The notes beneath the pieces are model-generated. The model saw only the letters and a program-made list of their open reading frames with translations. It was not told where the DNA came from and searched no databases. Below, piece by piece: positions 1 to 10,982 of a stretch of 64,000 bases of DNA. Positions within the stretch are counted from its first letter, which is position 1, and every line of letters begins with the position of its first letter. Made by a program: the position numbers and the translations under genes. This DNA comes from Muribaculaceae bacterium (GTDB lineage: Bacteria > Bacteroidota > Bacteroidia > Bacteroidales > Muribaculaceae): positions 62,001 through 126,000 of the forward strand of contig JAFOXR010000024.1 in assembly GCA_017391675.1 (NCBI GenBank), read 5' to 3'.

Positions 1-3
1 GTC

Positions 4-2190
4 ATGGCAGATTATAAGCAATTATTGGCACAAGAACTAAAGAGGAATTTTGGATTTGACTCTTTTAAAGGAAACCAGGAGGCTATTATGGAGAATCTTT
101 TGAATGAGAAAGATACCTTTGTACTCATGCCTACTGGGGGCGGGAAATCTTTGTGCTATCAGTTGCCTGCGTTAATAATGGAGGGAACAGCCATTGTGAT
201 TTCTCCATTGATTGCATTGATGAAGAATCAGGTTGATGCTATGAGGCATTTTAGCGAGAAAGACGGTGTTGCGCATTTTCTTAATTCATCATTGAATAAG
301 CAAGCTATAGACCAGGTGAAAGAAGATGTGACAAATGGCGTGACAAAACTCCTTTATGTAGCTCCTGAGTCGTTGACAAAGGATGAGAATGTTGAATTTT
401 TAAGATCAATTAGAATCTCATTCTATGCAGTTGATGAGGCTCACTGTATTTCTGAATGGGGACATGATTTTAGGCCGGAATATCGAAAAATCAGACCTTT
501 AATAAATGAAATTGGTGTAAGACCGGTAATTGCGCTTACTGCAACTGCTACCCCTAAGGTGCAGCATGATATACAGAAGAATTTAGGCATGAGTGATGCA
601 AAGGTGTTCAAGTCGTCATTTAATCGTCCTAATCTATATTATGAGGTACGAACTAAAACTTCTAATGTAGATAAGGATATTATTAAGTATATTAAATCGC
701 AGGAAGGAAAGTCTGGTATTATTTATTGCTTGAGCCGAAAGACCGTAGAGGATTTAGCAGAAAAACTTATTGTTAATGACATAAAAGCATTGCCATATCA
801 TGCTGGTATGGACGGGGCAAAAAGAACTGAAAATCAAGATGCCTTTTTGCATGAAGAAGTTGATGTGATTGTTGCTACGATAGCCTTTGGCATGGGTATT
901 GATAAACCAGATGTTCGCTATGTTATACATTATGACATACCGAAGAGCCTTGAAGGATATTATCAAGAAACTGGTAGAGCTGGTCGTGATGGTGGAGAAG
1001 GGCAATGTATTACTTTCTATACTAATAAGGATTTGCAGAAACTTGAAAAATTTATTCAAGGTAAACCTATAAGCGAACAAGAAATTGGCAAACAACTGCT
1101 CGTGGAAACTGCCGCCTATGCGGAATCTTCTATATGTCGTAGAAAACAGCTGCTTCATTATTTTGGTGAAGAGTATATTCCTGATGCATGTGGTAATTGC
1201 GACAATTGTTTGTCTCCAAAAACATTAATTGAGGCAAAGGAGGAATTATGTGCTGCTATTGAAACAATAATTGCTTTAAAGGAGAAATTCAAAGTCGGGC
1301 ATGTTATTGATGTTCTTAAAGGAAAGAATACGAATGACATTAAGATGTATAGGCATACCGATCTTGAGATGTTCGGCAGCATGGAAAATACAGATGCAAA
1401 ATTGCTTAATTCGGTAATCAGACAAGCCATAATTGCAGGTTATATTGTAAGTGATATTGAAAACTATGGATTGTTACGGGTTACTGACCTGGGTCGGGCA
1501 TTTGTAGATAATCCTGTAAGTTTCAGGATTGTAGAGGATAGAGATTATTCTGAAAGTGATCAAGAAATTCAAGAAAAAGGAGGAACGACCTGTGCCGTTG
1601 ATCCAATGCTGTTTGCAATGTTAAAAGATTTGCGCAAGAAGATAGCAAAGAAATTGAATTTGCCACCATATGTGATATTCCAAGACCCGTCGCTGGAAGC
1701 TATGGCAACAACTTATCCTGTTGATTTGGAAGAATTACAGAAAATACCTGGTGTTGGAGCTGGTGGAAAAGCAAAAAGATATGGCGAAGAATTCATTGAA
1801 CTCATTAAGCGTCATGTTGAAGAAAATGAAATAGAACGACCTGATGATTTGTGGGTAAGAACAGTTCCAAATAAGAGCAAACAAAAGCTTGCTATTATAC
1901 AAGGTATAGATCGCAAAATCCCATTAGATGAATTGGCTAAATCAAAGTGTTTAGACTTTAATGAATTGCTTGAAGAAATAGAAGCTATAGTCAACTCGGG
2001 CACTAAAATTGATCTGGATTACTATCTTGAGGAGATAATGGATGATGAAGACTTGGAGGAAATATTCGATTATTTCAAAGATAGTGAGAGTGATGATTCT
2101 GAATTGGCTATACAGGAATTGGGCGATGTGTATTCAGAGGAGGAGATTAGAATGGTAAGAATTAAATTCTTGTCTGAATATGGAATATAG
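4..2190 (+). CDS. recQ: ATP-dependent DNA helicase RecQ (long, HRDC-containing form)
   Basis: A 3'-5' DNA helicase of superfamily 2 that acts in recombination and repair of stalled forks. The 728-residue product shows Walker A PTGGGKS with K48, the DEAH box at residues 144-147, the RecQ signature GRAGRDG, a zinc-binding region with a CGNCDNC cluster in the middle, and an HRDC-like segment near residues 535-610 (PPYVIFQDPSL). The C-terminal tail after the HRDC is long and acidic, as is usual for the Bacteroidota form. The ATG at position 4 directly precedes a normal RecQ N-terminus, so the gene looks complete although its promoter lies outside the window. A second, shorter RecQ is encoded at 52730-54637. 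Confidence 0.95.
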   Translation: MADYKQLLAQELKRNFGFDSFKGNQEAIMENLLNEKDTFVLMPTGGGKSLCYQLPALIMEGTAIVISPLIALMKNQVDAMRHFSEKDGVAHFLNSSLNKQAIDQVKEDVTNGVTKLLYVAPESLTKDENVEFLRSIRISFYAVDEAHCISEWGHDFRPEYRKIRPLINEIGVRPVIALTATATPKVQHDIQKNLGMSDAKVFKSSFNRPNLYYEVRTKTSNVDKDIIKYIKSQEGKSGIIYCLSRKTVEDLAEKLIVNDIKALPYHAGMDGAKRTENQDAFLHEEVDVIVATIAFGMGIDKPDVRYVIHYDIPKSLEGYYQETGRAGRDGGEGQCITFYTNKDLQKLEKFIQGKPISEQEIGKQLLVETAAYAESSICRRKQLLHYFGEEYIPDACGNCDNCLSPKTLIEAKEELCAAIETIIALKEKFKVGHVIDVLKGKNTNDIKMYRHTDLEMFGSMENTDAKLLNSVIRQAIIAGYIVSDIENYGLLRVTDLGRAFVDNPVSFRIVEDRDYSESDQEIQEKGGTTCAVDPMLFAMLKDLRKKIAKKLNLPPYVIFQDPSLEAMATTYPVDLEELQKIPGVGAGGKAKRYGEEFIELIKRHVEENEIERPDDLWVRTVPNKSKQKLAIIQGIDRKIPLDELAKSKCLDFNELLEEIEAIVNSGTKIDLDYYLEEIMDDEDLEEIFDYFKDSESDDSELAIQELGDVYSEEEIRMVRIKFLSEYGI

Positions 2191-2199
2191 TAAATGGTA

Positions 2200-2232
2200 A
2201 TACAGTGGAAAATGTATAAGTTTTCACTGTAT
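2200..2232 (+). terminator. Hairpin terminator after recQ
   Basis: An arm at 2200-2212 pairs with 2221-2232 over 12 base pairs with one bulged G and an 8-base loop. A T-rich stretch (TTCTTTAT) follows. It begins ten bases after the recQ stop codon and lies upstream of the guaB promoter, so it probably separates the two transcripts. Confidence 0.6.
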
Positions 2233-2268
2233 TTCTTTATATAAATTAGAAAACAACATGTATAAATT

Positions 2269-2300
2269 GTTGTAGGTTATCAAAAAAATATATAATTTTG
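2269..2300 (+). promoter_or_regulatory. Promoter of guaB (Bacteroidota -33/-7 type)
   Basis: TAATTTTG at 2293-2300 matches the TAnnTTTG -7 element. GTTG at 2269-2272 sits 20 bases upstream as a near match to the TTTG -33 element. The predicted transcript start is close to 2307, about 22 bases before the guaB ATG. Confidence 0.55.
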
Positions 2301-2322
2301 CATGTAATAAAATTTAAACTAA

Positions 2323-3801
<1,479 letters not shown>

Positions 3802-3826
3802 TAAATATTGAATTTATACAATAAAA

Positions 3827-3867
3827 AATAGCGGTAGATATAATTTTATTTTATATCTGCCGTTATT
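3827..3867 (+). terminator. Long hairpin after guaB
   Basis: Arms 3827-3843 and 3851-3867 form a 17-base-pair stem with two G-U pairs and a 7-base loop. The following bases are AT-rich but not a clean T-run, so termination may be partial. The next gene starts 33 bases downstream with no clear -7 element, so readthrough is possible. Confidence 0.5.
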
Positions 3868-3900
3868 AATATAATTGTAAAGAATACATTATTAAAAATC

Positions 3901-5820
3901 ATGAGAAATAAATTCTTTTTAGGAGCATTGATCGTTACTGCATTATGTGCGAATGCTGCAAAAGATCCTGTCTTGATGACAGTTAACGGTAAGGATGTAA
4001 AGTTGTCCGAATTTGAATACTTGTACCAAAAGAACAACAAACAACAATTGGAAAAGGAGTCTCTTGAAGATTATGTTGATAGATTTGTTGTATATAAATT
4101 GAAAGTAGCTGATGCTGAGGCTGCTGGGCTAGATACTCTTGAATCTTTCAAAAAAGAATATGAAGGTTACAAGAAAGAGTTGATGCGTCCTTATCTAGAA
4201 AATAATGAACATTCTAAGCCTTATGCAAGGGAAACTTATGAGCGCATGAAAAAGAATCTAGAGGTAAGTCATATTATGTTACCTTTAGGTTTTGATGAAA
4301 ATGAGAAGAAAGCTAATAAAGCTAAAATTGATAGTTTGCGTGCGTGCTTAGATAAAGGTGAGGATTTTGGTTCTTTAGCAGAACGCTTCTCAAGTGATGC
4401 ATATTCTGCAAGAGATAAAGGTAACCTTGGAAATATGTGGGTTGAACGCTTTCCATATGCATTTGAAGATGCTGCATATAAGACACCAGTCGGTGGTATC
4501 TCTCCTGTAGTAGAAACTTCTTTTGGTTTTCACATTATCAAGGTGAATGGAGAACATCCTACTAATGGTAAATATCATGTGGCTCACATTCTAAAGTTCT
4601 ATAATCGTAATGATAATGATTCAGCAAAATCTGTATTGAATGCAAAAATGGACTCATTGTATAGTCTGTTGAAGAATGGTGTTGATTTTGCTGCAATGGC
4701 AAAGAAAGAATCTGATGACAGCCGTACTTCTAGAAATAATGGTGAAATCGGTTGGGTCGGAATAGACCAATTAGTAAAGCATCTCGAAACTGAAATGCTG
4801 AAACTAAAAGTTGGTGAAGTATCAAAACCAATTGTAGCTGACTACGGAGTGCATATAATTAAGCTTTTAGCTCATAAACCACTTGGCTCCTATGAAGAGA
4901 TGGAACCAGAATTGATTGCTTTGGTAAATAAGGATGAGCGTGCAATTGCAATAAATGAAAAGAAACTTAACGATTTAAAGAAAGAATATAAGTTTAAGTC
5001 AAATTCTAAAGCGAGCGAGACAATTTCGTTAATGCTTGATAAGAATAATGGATATGACAGTGCATTTGTAGAAGCATTCCAAAATTCAAATATTACTATA
5101 TTTAGCTATAAAGGAGCTGAGGTTAAGGCTTCTCAAGTAGCTGATAAATTGAATCAGAAAAGAAAGATGCCTAAAGAACAAGCTGTTAAATATATTAATG
5201 AAACAATAGAGAAGCTTGTTAAAGAATCATTGACTGAATGTGAAAAGGAAGATTTGGTAAACAAGTATCCTGAATATGCAAATCTGTTGAATGAGTATAA
5301 AGAAGGAATGCTACTTTTCGAAATCAGCAATAAGAAGGTTTGGGATAAAGCCGGACAAGATAAAGCCGGTTTAGAAAAGTATTTTGAGGATAATAAGTCA
5401 AAATATACAACATGGACTGCTCCTAGATTTAAAGGCGTACTTATTTATTCTGTAAATGATTCTATTGAGAATGCAGTGAAGGATTACGCAAAAACTTTAG
5501 GACAAGATACTTTGCTTACTGCTTTGCATAAGAAATTCCGTAGGGATATTCGTATAGAAAAACATTTGAGTGCTAAGGGGGACAACGCTTTTGTTGATGA
5601 ACTGGTATTTAAGTCGGGCAAAGCTGAAAAGGATAAGAAGTATGTTACTTGCTTTGTGTTTGAAGGAAAATTGATTGATCAACCTGAAGAAGCAGCTGAT
5701 GTTAAAGGACTTGTTACAACTGATTACCAGAATCTGCTAGAAAAGGAATGGGTTGAAGAATTGAAATCAAAATCAAAGGTTTCAATTAATAAGAAAGTCT
5801 TGAAAAAGGTAAAAGAATAA
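3901..5820 (+). CDS. Periplasmic peptidyl-prolyl isomerase with two parvulin domains
   Basis: A PpiC/SurA-type foldase, likely exported: the N-terminus has basic residues followed by a hydrophobic stretch ending in an Ala-rich cleavage region near residue 20. Two parvulin (rotamase) repeats are visible in the first 370 residues. One begins with VSHIML and ends with GFHIIKV; the second begins with VAHILK and ends with GVHIIKL. The C-terminal 270 residues are Lys/Glu-rich and resemble the chaperone part of SurA/PrsA-like proteins. It is followed by a SurA-like gene and an OstA-like gene, which points to folding of outer membrane proteins. The exact substrate is not known. Confidence 0.85.
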   Translation: MRNKFFLGALIVTALCANAAKDPVLMTVNGKDVKLSEFEYLYQKNNKQQLEKESLEDYVDRFVVYKLKVADAEAAGLDTLESFKKEYEGYKKELMRPYLENNEHSKPYARETYERMKKNLEVSHIMLPLGFDENEKKANKAKIDSLRACLDKGEDFGSLAERFSSDAYSARDKGNLGNMWVERFPYAFEDAAYKTPVGGISPVVETSFGFHIIKVNGEHPTNGKYHVAHILKFYNRNDNDSAKSVLNAKMDSLYSLLKNGVDFAAMAKKESDDSRTSRNNGEIGWVGIDQLVKHLETEMLKLKVGEVSKPIVADYGVHIIKLLAHKPLGSYEEMEPELIALVNKDERAIAINEKKLNDLKKEYKFKSNSKASETISLMLDKNNGYDSAFVEAFQNSNITIFSYKGAEVKASQVADKLNQKRKMPKEQAVKYINETIEKLVKESLTECEKEDLVNKYPEYANLLNEYKEGMLLFEISNKKVWDKAGQDKAGLEKYFEDNKSKYTTWTAPRFKGVLIYSVNDSIENAVKDYAKTLGQDTLLTALHKKFRRDIRIEKHLSAKGDNAFVDELVFKSGKAEKDKKYVTCFVFEGKLIDQPEEAADVKGLVTTDYQNLLEKEWVEELKSKSKVSINKKVLKKVKE

Positions 5821-5913
5821 AGAAAACCAATGCAATTATAATTTTTTTACATTAAAAGCAGTTTGACTGAAGGTTTTAATAGATTTTTTACAAGAAAATA
5901 CAAGAAATACTAT

Positions 5914-5921
5914 TAATTTTG
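5914..5921 (+). promoter_or_regulatory. Candidate -7 element upstream of the SurA-like gene
   Basis: TAATTTTG matches the TAnnTTTG consensus. No good TTTG lies 19-21 bases upstream, only a T-run. Use of this site would give a leader of roughly 85 bases that contains the hairpin at 5949-5976. Confidence 0.35.
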
Positions 5922-5948
5922 CAATGTAAAATTTCTAGTAAAAGAAAT

Positions 5949-5976
5949 TGATTGTCACAGATATATGTGGCAATCA
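5949..5976 (+). other. Hairpin in the leader of the SurA-like gene
   Basis: Arms 5949-5959 and 5966-5976 form an 11-base-pair stem with one G-U pair and a 6-base loop. It lies between the preceding PPIase gene and the SurA-like gene. It could be a weak terminator of the upstream gene or a leader structure; the sequence does not decide. Confidence 0.4.
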
Positions 5977-6014
5977 TTTCGTATAAATAAAGTAACTAAT
6001 AAAACTATAATAAA

Positions 6015-7370
6015 GTGAAGGTTAGATTAGCAATAGCATGTATACTTTTGAGCGGAGTGTCTTATTTGTCTGCTCAGAATAATATAGTTGAAGAAGTCGC
6101 ATGGGTGGTAGGAGATGAGCCTATATATAAATCTGAAATAGAGGAGCAGTATATGCAAATGCAGCATGAGCGTGCTGTAATTGATGGTAATCCATATTGT
6201 GTAATACCTGAACGCCTTGCAATTGAAAAACTGTTCTTGCATCAAGCCAAGATTGATACAGTAGTTGTGCAAGATGCTATGGTTATGCAACAAGCCGATA
6301 GCCGTATAAACTATTTTATTGCAAATCTTGGTTCAAAAGAGAAAGTTGAGGAGTATTTTAGAAAACCTATTCCTGAATTGCGTGAACAGATGATTGATTT
6401 GATAAGAAATCAATATACAATACAGGAAGTACAGCGCAATCTAACAAAGAATGTCAAGCCTACACCCGCCGATGTGAGAAAATTCTATATGTCATTGTCG
6501 GAAGATAGTATTCCATTTGTACCAATGCAGGTAGAAGTGCAAATGATTAAATTGAATCCTGTCATTCCTCAGCAAGAAATAGATGATGTTAAGGCTAGAT
6601 TGCGTGATTATGCAAATAGAGTAAATTCAGGTGAAAGTGAATTTTCTACATTAGCAATTTTGTATTCAGAAGACGGGTCATCTGTACATGGTGGGGAACT
6701 TGGCTTTATGGGGAAAAGTGAATTGGTTCCGGAATATGCAAGTGTAGCTTTTAATTTGAATGACCCTAAGAAAGTATCAAAAATCGTAGAAACCGAGTAC
6801 GGATATCATATAATTCAGCTAATTGAAAAGAGAGGTGATCGTGTTAATACTCGCCATATTATCCTAAGGCCAAAGGTGTCTGACAAGGATTTGATGGATG
6901 CTGTAAATCGTCTTGATTCATTGAAGCAAGATATTGATGCAAAGAAATTCACATTTGAAGATGCTACACAATATGTATCTCAAGATAAGGATTCCCGAAA
7001 TAATAAAGGTATTATGGTGAATTCAAAAAATGGTGTTTCTTCAACAAAATTCCAGATGGGAGAACTTCCGCAGGAAATAGCAAAGGTTGTTGATACATTA
7101 GCCGTTAGTCAGATCTCTGAACCATTTATAATGCGAGACCCTAAAACGCAAAGAGAGGTCGTCGTGCTAATTAAGTTAAGTAATAGAATAGAAGGACATA
7201 AAGCTAATTTGAAAGACGACTATCAAACTATAAAGGATTTATATGAAGAAAGAATGAAAAATTCTATTATAGATAATTGGATAGTTAAAAAGCAAAAGGA
7301 AACATTTGTCAGAATAGAAGACGGATGGAAAAATTGCGAATTCAAGTATGATGGTTGGGTGAAAAAGTAA
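6015..7370 (+). CDS. surA: SurA-like periplasmic peptidyl-prolyl isomerase
   Basis: A periplasmic chaperone for outer membrane beta-barrel proteins. The 451-residue product has a signal peptide (hydrophobic stretch ending in SYLSAQ near residue 21), a SurA N-terminal region with the phrase VVGDEPIYKSEIE, and two parvulin-type segments: about residues 165-275 (LGFMGKSELVPEY, GYHIIQL) and about 275-390 (RHIIL). The start is GTG at 6015; no ATG is available before the signal peptide. It sits 6 bases before the OstA-like gene and is probably co-transcribed with it and mutL. The name rests on domain order and neighbours; sequence similarity to the enterobacterial protein is limited. Confidence 0.8.
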   Translation: MKVRLAIACILLSGVSYLSAQNNIVEEVAWVVGDEPIYKSEIEEQYMQMQHERAVIDGNPYCVIPERLAIEKLFLHQAKIDTVVVQDAMVMQQADSRINYFIANLGSKEKVEEYFRKPIPELREQMIDLIRNQYTIQEVQRNLTKNVKPTPADVRKFYMSLSEDSIPFVPMQVEVQMIKLNPVIPQQEIDDVKARLRDYANRVNSGESEFSTLAILYSEDGSSVHGGELGFMGKSELVPEYASVAFNLNDPKKVSKIVETEYGYHIIQLIEKRGDRVNTRHIILRPKVSDKDLMDAVNRLDSLKQDIDAKKFTFEDATQYVSQDKDSRNNKGIMVNSKNGVSSTKFQMGELPQEIAKVVDTLAVSQISEPFIMRDPKTQREVVVLIKLSNRIEGHKANLKDDYQTIKDLYEERMKNSIIDNWIVKKQKETFVRIEDGWKNCEFKYDGWVKK

Positions 7371-7376
7371 TTTATT

Positions 7377-9089
7377 GTGACTGATAAGTATAGAAAACAT
7401 ACTGGAATAAAAGGGCATAAGGTTTTTAGTGGAATCTTGTGCCTTTTGGCTATTTTGTTTATAAATTCGCTATTTACAGGTTATGCATGGGCTGAAGGTT
7501 CATCAACAGTAGATTCATTGGCTATTCTGAAGAATAAGGAATTGAAACCGCATATCCCAGAAGCAGACAGATATCAAAAGAATAAGGTTTTTCTAGAATA
7601 TGCCGATGAATTGGTTGCTGACGAAAACATTTCTCCAGATTACCAGGTCCTTAGAGGAAATGTTAAGTTCAGGAAACAAGGAATGTATATGTATTGTGAT
7701 AGTGCTTATTTCTATGATACGGCTAATTCAATTGATGCGTTTGGAAATGTAAAAATGGAGCAGGGTGATACCTTGTTTGTCTATGCAGATGTTTTATATT
7801 ATAATGGAGATGATGAATTAGCGAGACTAAGGAAGAATGTGCGAATGATTAATCGTGATGTGACCTTATATGCTGATAGCTTGGATTACGATTTGAAAGA
7901 TAATCTTGGTTACTATTTTGAAGGCGGTAAGATTGTAGATTCACAGAATGAACTGTCATCTGTTTATGGACAATATGAACCAGATACAAAGAATGCGGAA
8001 TTCTTGTTTGATGTTGAACTGGTAAATGAGAAATATATAATGAAGACAGATACTCTTCATTACAATACCGATTCTAAGATAGCAGATATTGTTGGATATA
8101 CTACAATTGTTTCAGATAGTAATATCATCTATACAAGAAAGGGCTGGTATGATACTAGTAAAGAGAAAGCTACATTGTATAACAGGTCATTGATAGTGGG
8201 AAAAAATAATGAAAAGCTTACTGGTGACACTGTTTTCTATGATCGAAATGAAGGATATGGTGAAGCTTTCGGAAGAATGGAATTGACCGACTCAGTACAT
8301 AGCACTATACTTGACGGAGATTATGGATATCATAATGAAAAGCTCAGCCGGTCATTTGCAACAAAGAAAGCCCGTGCTAGAGAATTTTCAAAAGATGATA
8401 CATTGTATTTGCATGGAGATACAATACGGACATATCTAGATGAAGATTCATTGCGCGTTATGATAGCTTCTCCTAAAGTGAGATTCTATAGAGTGAATTT
8501 GCAAGGGGTATGTGATTCAATGGTTTTTGAAGAAAGTGATTCTATACTGAAAATGTATAAGCATCCGGTATTGTGGTCTGGTGAAAGACAGATTTTTGGT
8601 AATGAAGTGCATGTGCATTTTAATGATAGCACTGTTGATTATGCTGAACTACCGAATTCTGCGTTTGCGGCTGAACATTTAGGGGAAATATATTATAATC
8701 AGATTTCCGGTAGAAAGATGAAAGCATATTTTGAAAATCAAGAAATGCGCAAACTTGAAGTTGACGGAAATGCTGTTGTGCTGATGTTGCCAATGGAGAA
8801 CGATTCAACATACAATAAATATGTTACATCAGAAGGCAGTTATCTTACAATGTGGCTCAAACCAAAACAGGAAGTAGAAAAGATTAATATGTGGCCAAAT
8901 CCCACTGGCAAAGCAGTGCCACTATATTTATCAAAAAAGAGAGAGTTGTATTTAACTGGATTCCAATGGCATGAAGCACTTCGGCCAAAAGATCCTGAAG
9001 ATATATTCAGAATTCCGCAAGAAATGAAAGACTTGTTGAGTAAACCGGAAGAGAATACTCGACGCACATGGAAAGATAAGAAGAAATGA
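7377..9089 (+). CDS. OstA-like (LptA/LptD-N related) envelope protein
   Basis: A 570-residue protein with an N-terminal membrane or signal segment (about residues 15-38), followed by repeated short beta-strand units of the OstA/LptA type: motifs such as YADSLDYD, DTLHYNTD and GDTVFYD recur through residues 60-420. In proteobacteria this fold bridges the periplasm and carries lipopolysaccharide to the outer membrane, so a role in LPS transport is inferred. It starts with GTG at 7377 and overlaps the mutL start by four bases (ATGA), indicating translational coupling. The C-terminus is basic (TWKDKKK). Confidence 0.75.
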   Translation: MTDKYRKHTGIKGHKVFSGILCLLAILFINSLFTGYAWAEGSSTVDSLAILKNKELKPHIPEADRYQKNKVFLEYADELVADENISPDYQVLRGNVKFRKQGMYMYCDSAYFYDTANSIDAFGNVKMEQGDTLFVYADVLYYNGDDELARLRKNVRMINRDVTLYADSLDYDLKDNLGYYFEGGKIVDSQNELSSVYGQYEPDTKNAEFLFDVELVNEKYIMKTDTLHYNTDSKIADIVGYTTIVSDSNIIYTRKGWYDTSKEKATLYNRSLIVGKNNEKLTGDTVFYDRNEGYGEAFGRMELTDSVHSTILDGDYGYHNEKLSRSFATKKARAREFSKDDTLYLHGDTIRTYLDEDSLRVMIASPKVRFYRVNLQGVCDSMVFEESDSILKMYKHPVLWSGERQIFGNEVHVHFNDSTVDYAELPNSAFAAEHLGEIYYNQISGRKMKAYFENQEMRKLEVDGNAVVLMLPMENDSTYNKYVTSEGSYLTMWLKPKQEVEKINMWPNPTGKAVPLYLSKKRELYLTGFQWHEALRPKDPEDIFRIPQEMKDLLSKPEENTRRTWKDKKK

Positions 9090-10978
9090 GTGATATAATC
9101 AAATTATTACCCGATTCTGTTGCTAATCAGATAGCGGCAGGAGAAGTGATTCAACGACCTGCTTCGGTTATTAAAGAGTTGGTTGAGAATGCTATTGATG
9201 CAGATGCAACTGATATTAAGATAGTTCTAAAAGATGCAGGCCGCACTCTGATACAAGTTATTGATAACGGAAAAGGAATGAGTGCTACCGATGCCCGATT
9301 GGCGTTTGAGCGTCATTCTACATCTAAAATTAAGAATGCTGATGATTTATTCTCATTAAAAACCATGGGATTTAGAGGTGAGGCATTAGCATCAATTGCT
9401 GCAATTTCACAGTTGGAGCTAAGGACTGCGCGTAAGGAAGATCAAATTGGAACACGCATACAGATATCAGCCTCCAAATGTGATTGTCAGGAGCCTGATA
9501 TGTGTCAGCCAGGCAGCAATTTCATGATAAAGAATTTATTCTATAATGTTCCGGCACGAAGAAAGTTCTTGAAGAGTAATCAGGTAGAATTCAGTAATAT
9601 TCTAAAGGAATTTGAGAAACTTGCTCTTGTAAATTATGGAGTAGACTTCTCTTTGATGCACAATGACACTTTGGTGTATCAGTTGTTAGGAGGAACATTT
9701 AAAAGAAGAATCATAGATATTTTCGGCAAGTCTCTTGATATGCAGCTGATACCACTTAAACTTGATACCTCATTGGTTAAAATTGACGGATTTATTTGTA
9801 AACCCGAGAATGCTCGAAAGAGAAATGCCTTGCAATATTTTTTCGTAAATGGCCGATATATGCGTCATCCTTACTTTCATAAGGCTATAATGACGAGTTA
9901 TGACGAGTTGATACCTCAGGATTCACAACCAAATTATTTCTTGAATTTTACTGTTGAACCAGAAACAATAGATGTAAATATACACCCAACTAAAACAGAA
10001 ATAAAGTTTGAGAATGAGGCTCCGATTTGGCAAATAATATCTGCTGCAGTTAAGGAGGTGCTAGGCAAATTCAGTGTTGTGCCATCAATAGATTTCGACA
10101 CTGAGAATGCACCGGAAATTCCAGTTTTCTCAACGAGTAAGGAATTCTCTAAGCCGAATATTGATATTGATCCTACTTATAATCCCTTTTCGTCTGGCAC
10201 ATCAAAGTCTCAATCGGGTACTTACAAACAAAGCTCTTCATCGGCATTAAAAGATTGGGATATATTATATAAAAACTTCCAAAAGAGCAAACTGGAAATT
10301 ACCGATGAACAGCCCGAAAATGAGTTTAGTTCAGATATTAATAATGCAACTGGTAATGACCACTATATATCTTCATCTATATTTAATGATGAAGACATAA
10401 AAAAAGATTGTACTCCAACTGGAGTAAATACAATACAGATAAAAGGAAAATATATTTTGTCTGCAATTAGTTCGGGAATAATGTTGGTTGATCAGCATCG
10501 GGCTCATGTTAAAGTGCTGTATGATAAATATATTGATCAGATTAAGCACAGTGAAATTATTTCCCAAGGTATCATGTTCCCCATTGTTCTTCATTTGACA
10601 GCTTCTCAAAATGCACTTTTAGAAGATATTCATGATGACATGAACAAGATAGGTTTCAATCTATCACATTTAGGAGCTAGCGATTGGGCTGTAAATGGAG
10701 TACCCGTTGGTTTGGAGAATGTAGATATTACTGATACAATTCTACAAGTGTTAGACGAGGTTAATGATGGAGGCAAAGACTTGTCGGACAAGTTGTATGA
10801 TAGATTGGCTTTAACAGTCGCAAAATGTGGAGCTATCAACTATGGGAAGATTCTAAGCAATGTAGAAGCGGAAAAATTGCTTGAAGATCTGCTGGCTTTA
10901 CCAGAACCGAATTATACACCAGATGGGAAGAAAATCATCGCCATACTAGATATGGAACAATTAAGTAAATTTTTATAA
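9086..10978 (+). CDS. mutL: DNA mismatch repair protein MutL
   Basis: Couples mismatch recognition by MutS to strand removal. The 630-residue protein carries the GHKL ATPase motifs in order: ELVENAIDA, DNGKGM, RHSTSK and GFRGEAL, then the transducer domain ending near residue 330 with DVNIHPTK. A low-complexity Ser-rich linker runs from about 345 to 440. The C-terminal dimerisation domain follows. At residues 469-477 the sequence reads DQHRAHVKV where nicking MutL proteins have DQHA-x2-E, so the metal-binding motif is not recognisable. The gene overlaps the OstA-like gene by four bases. Confidence 0.95.
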   Translation: MSDIIKLLPDSVANQIAAGEVIQRPASVIKELVENAIDADATDIKIVLKDAGRTLIQVIDNGKGMSATDARLAFERHSTSKIKNADDLFSLKTMGFRGEALASIAAISQLELRTARKEDQIGTRIQISASKCDCQEPDMCQPGSNFMIKNLFYNVPARRKFLKSNQVEFSNILKEFEKLALVNYGVDFSLMHNDTLVYQLLGGTFKRRIIDIFGKSLDMQLIPLKLDTSLVKIDGFICKPENARKRNALQYFFVNGRYMRHPYFHKAIMTSYDELIPQDSQPNYFLNFTVEPETIDVNIHPTKTEIKFENEAPIWQIISAAVKEVLGKFSVVPSIDFDTENAPEIPVFSTSKEFSKPNIDIDPTYNPFSSGTSKSQSGTYKQSSSSALKDWDILYKNFQKSKLEITDEQPENEFSSDINNATGNDHYISSSIFNDEDIKKDCTPTGVNTIQIKGKYILSAISSGIMLVDQHRAHVKVLYDKYIDQIKHSEIISQGIMFPIVLHLTASQNALLEDIHDDMNKIGFNLSHLGASDWAVNGVPVGLENVDITDTILQVLDEVNDGGKDLSDKLYDRLALTVAKCGAINYGKILSNVEAEKLLEDLLALPEPNYTPDGKKIIAILDMEQLSKFL

Positions 10979-10982
10979 GAGT

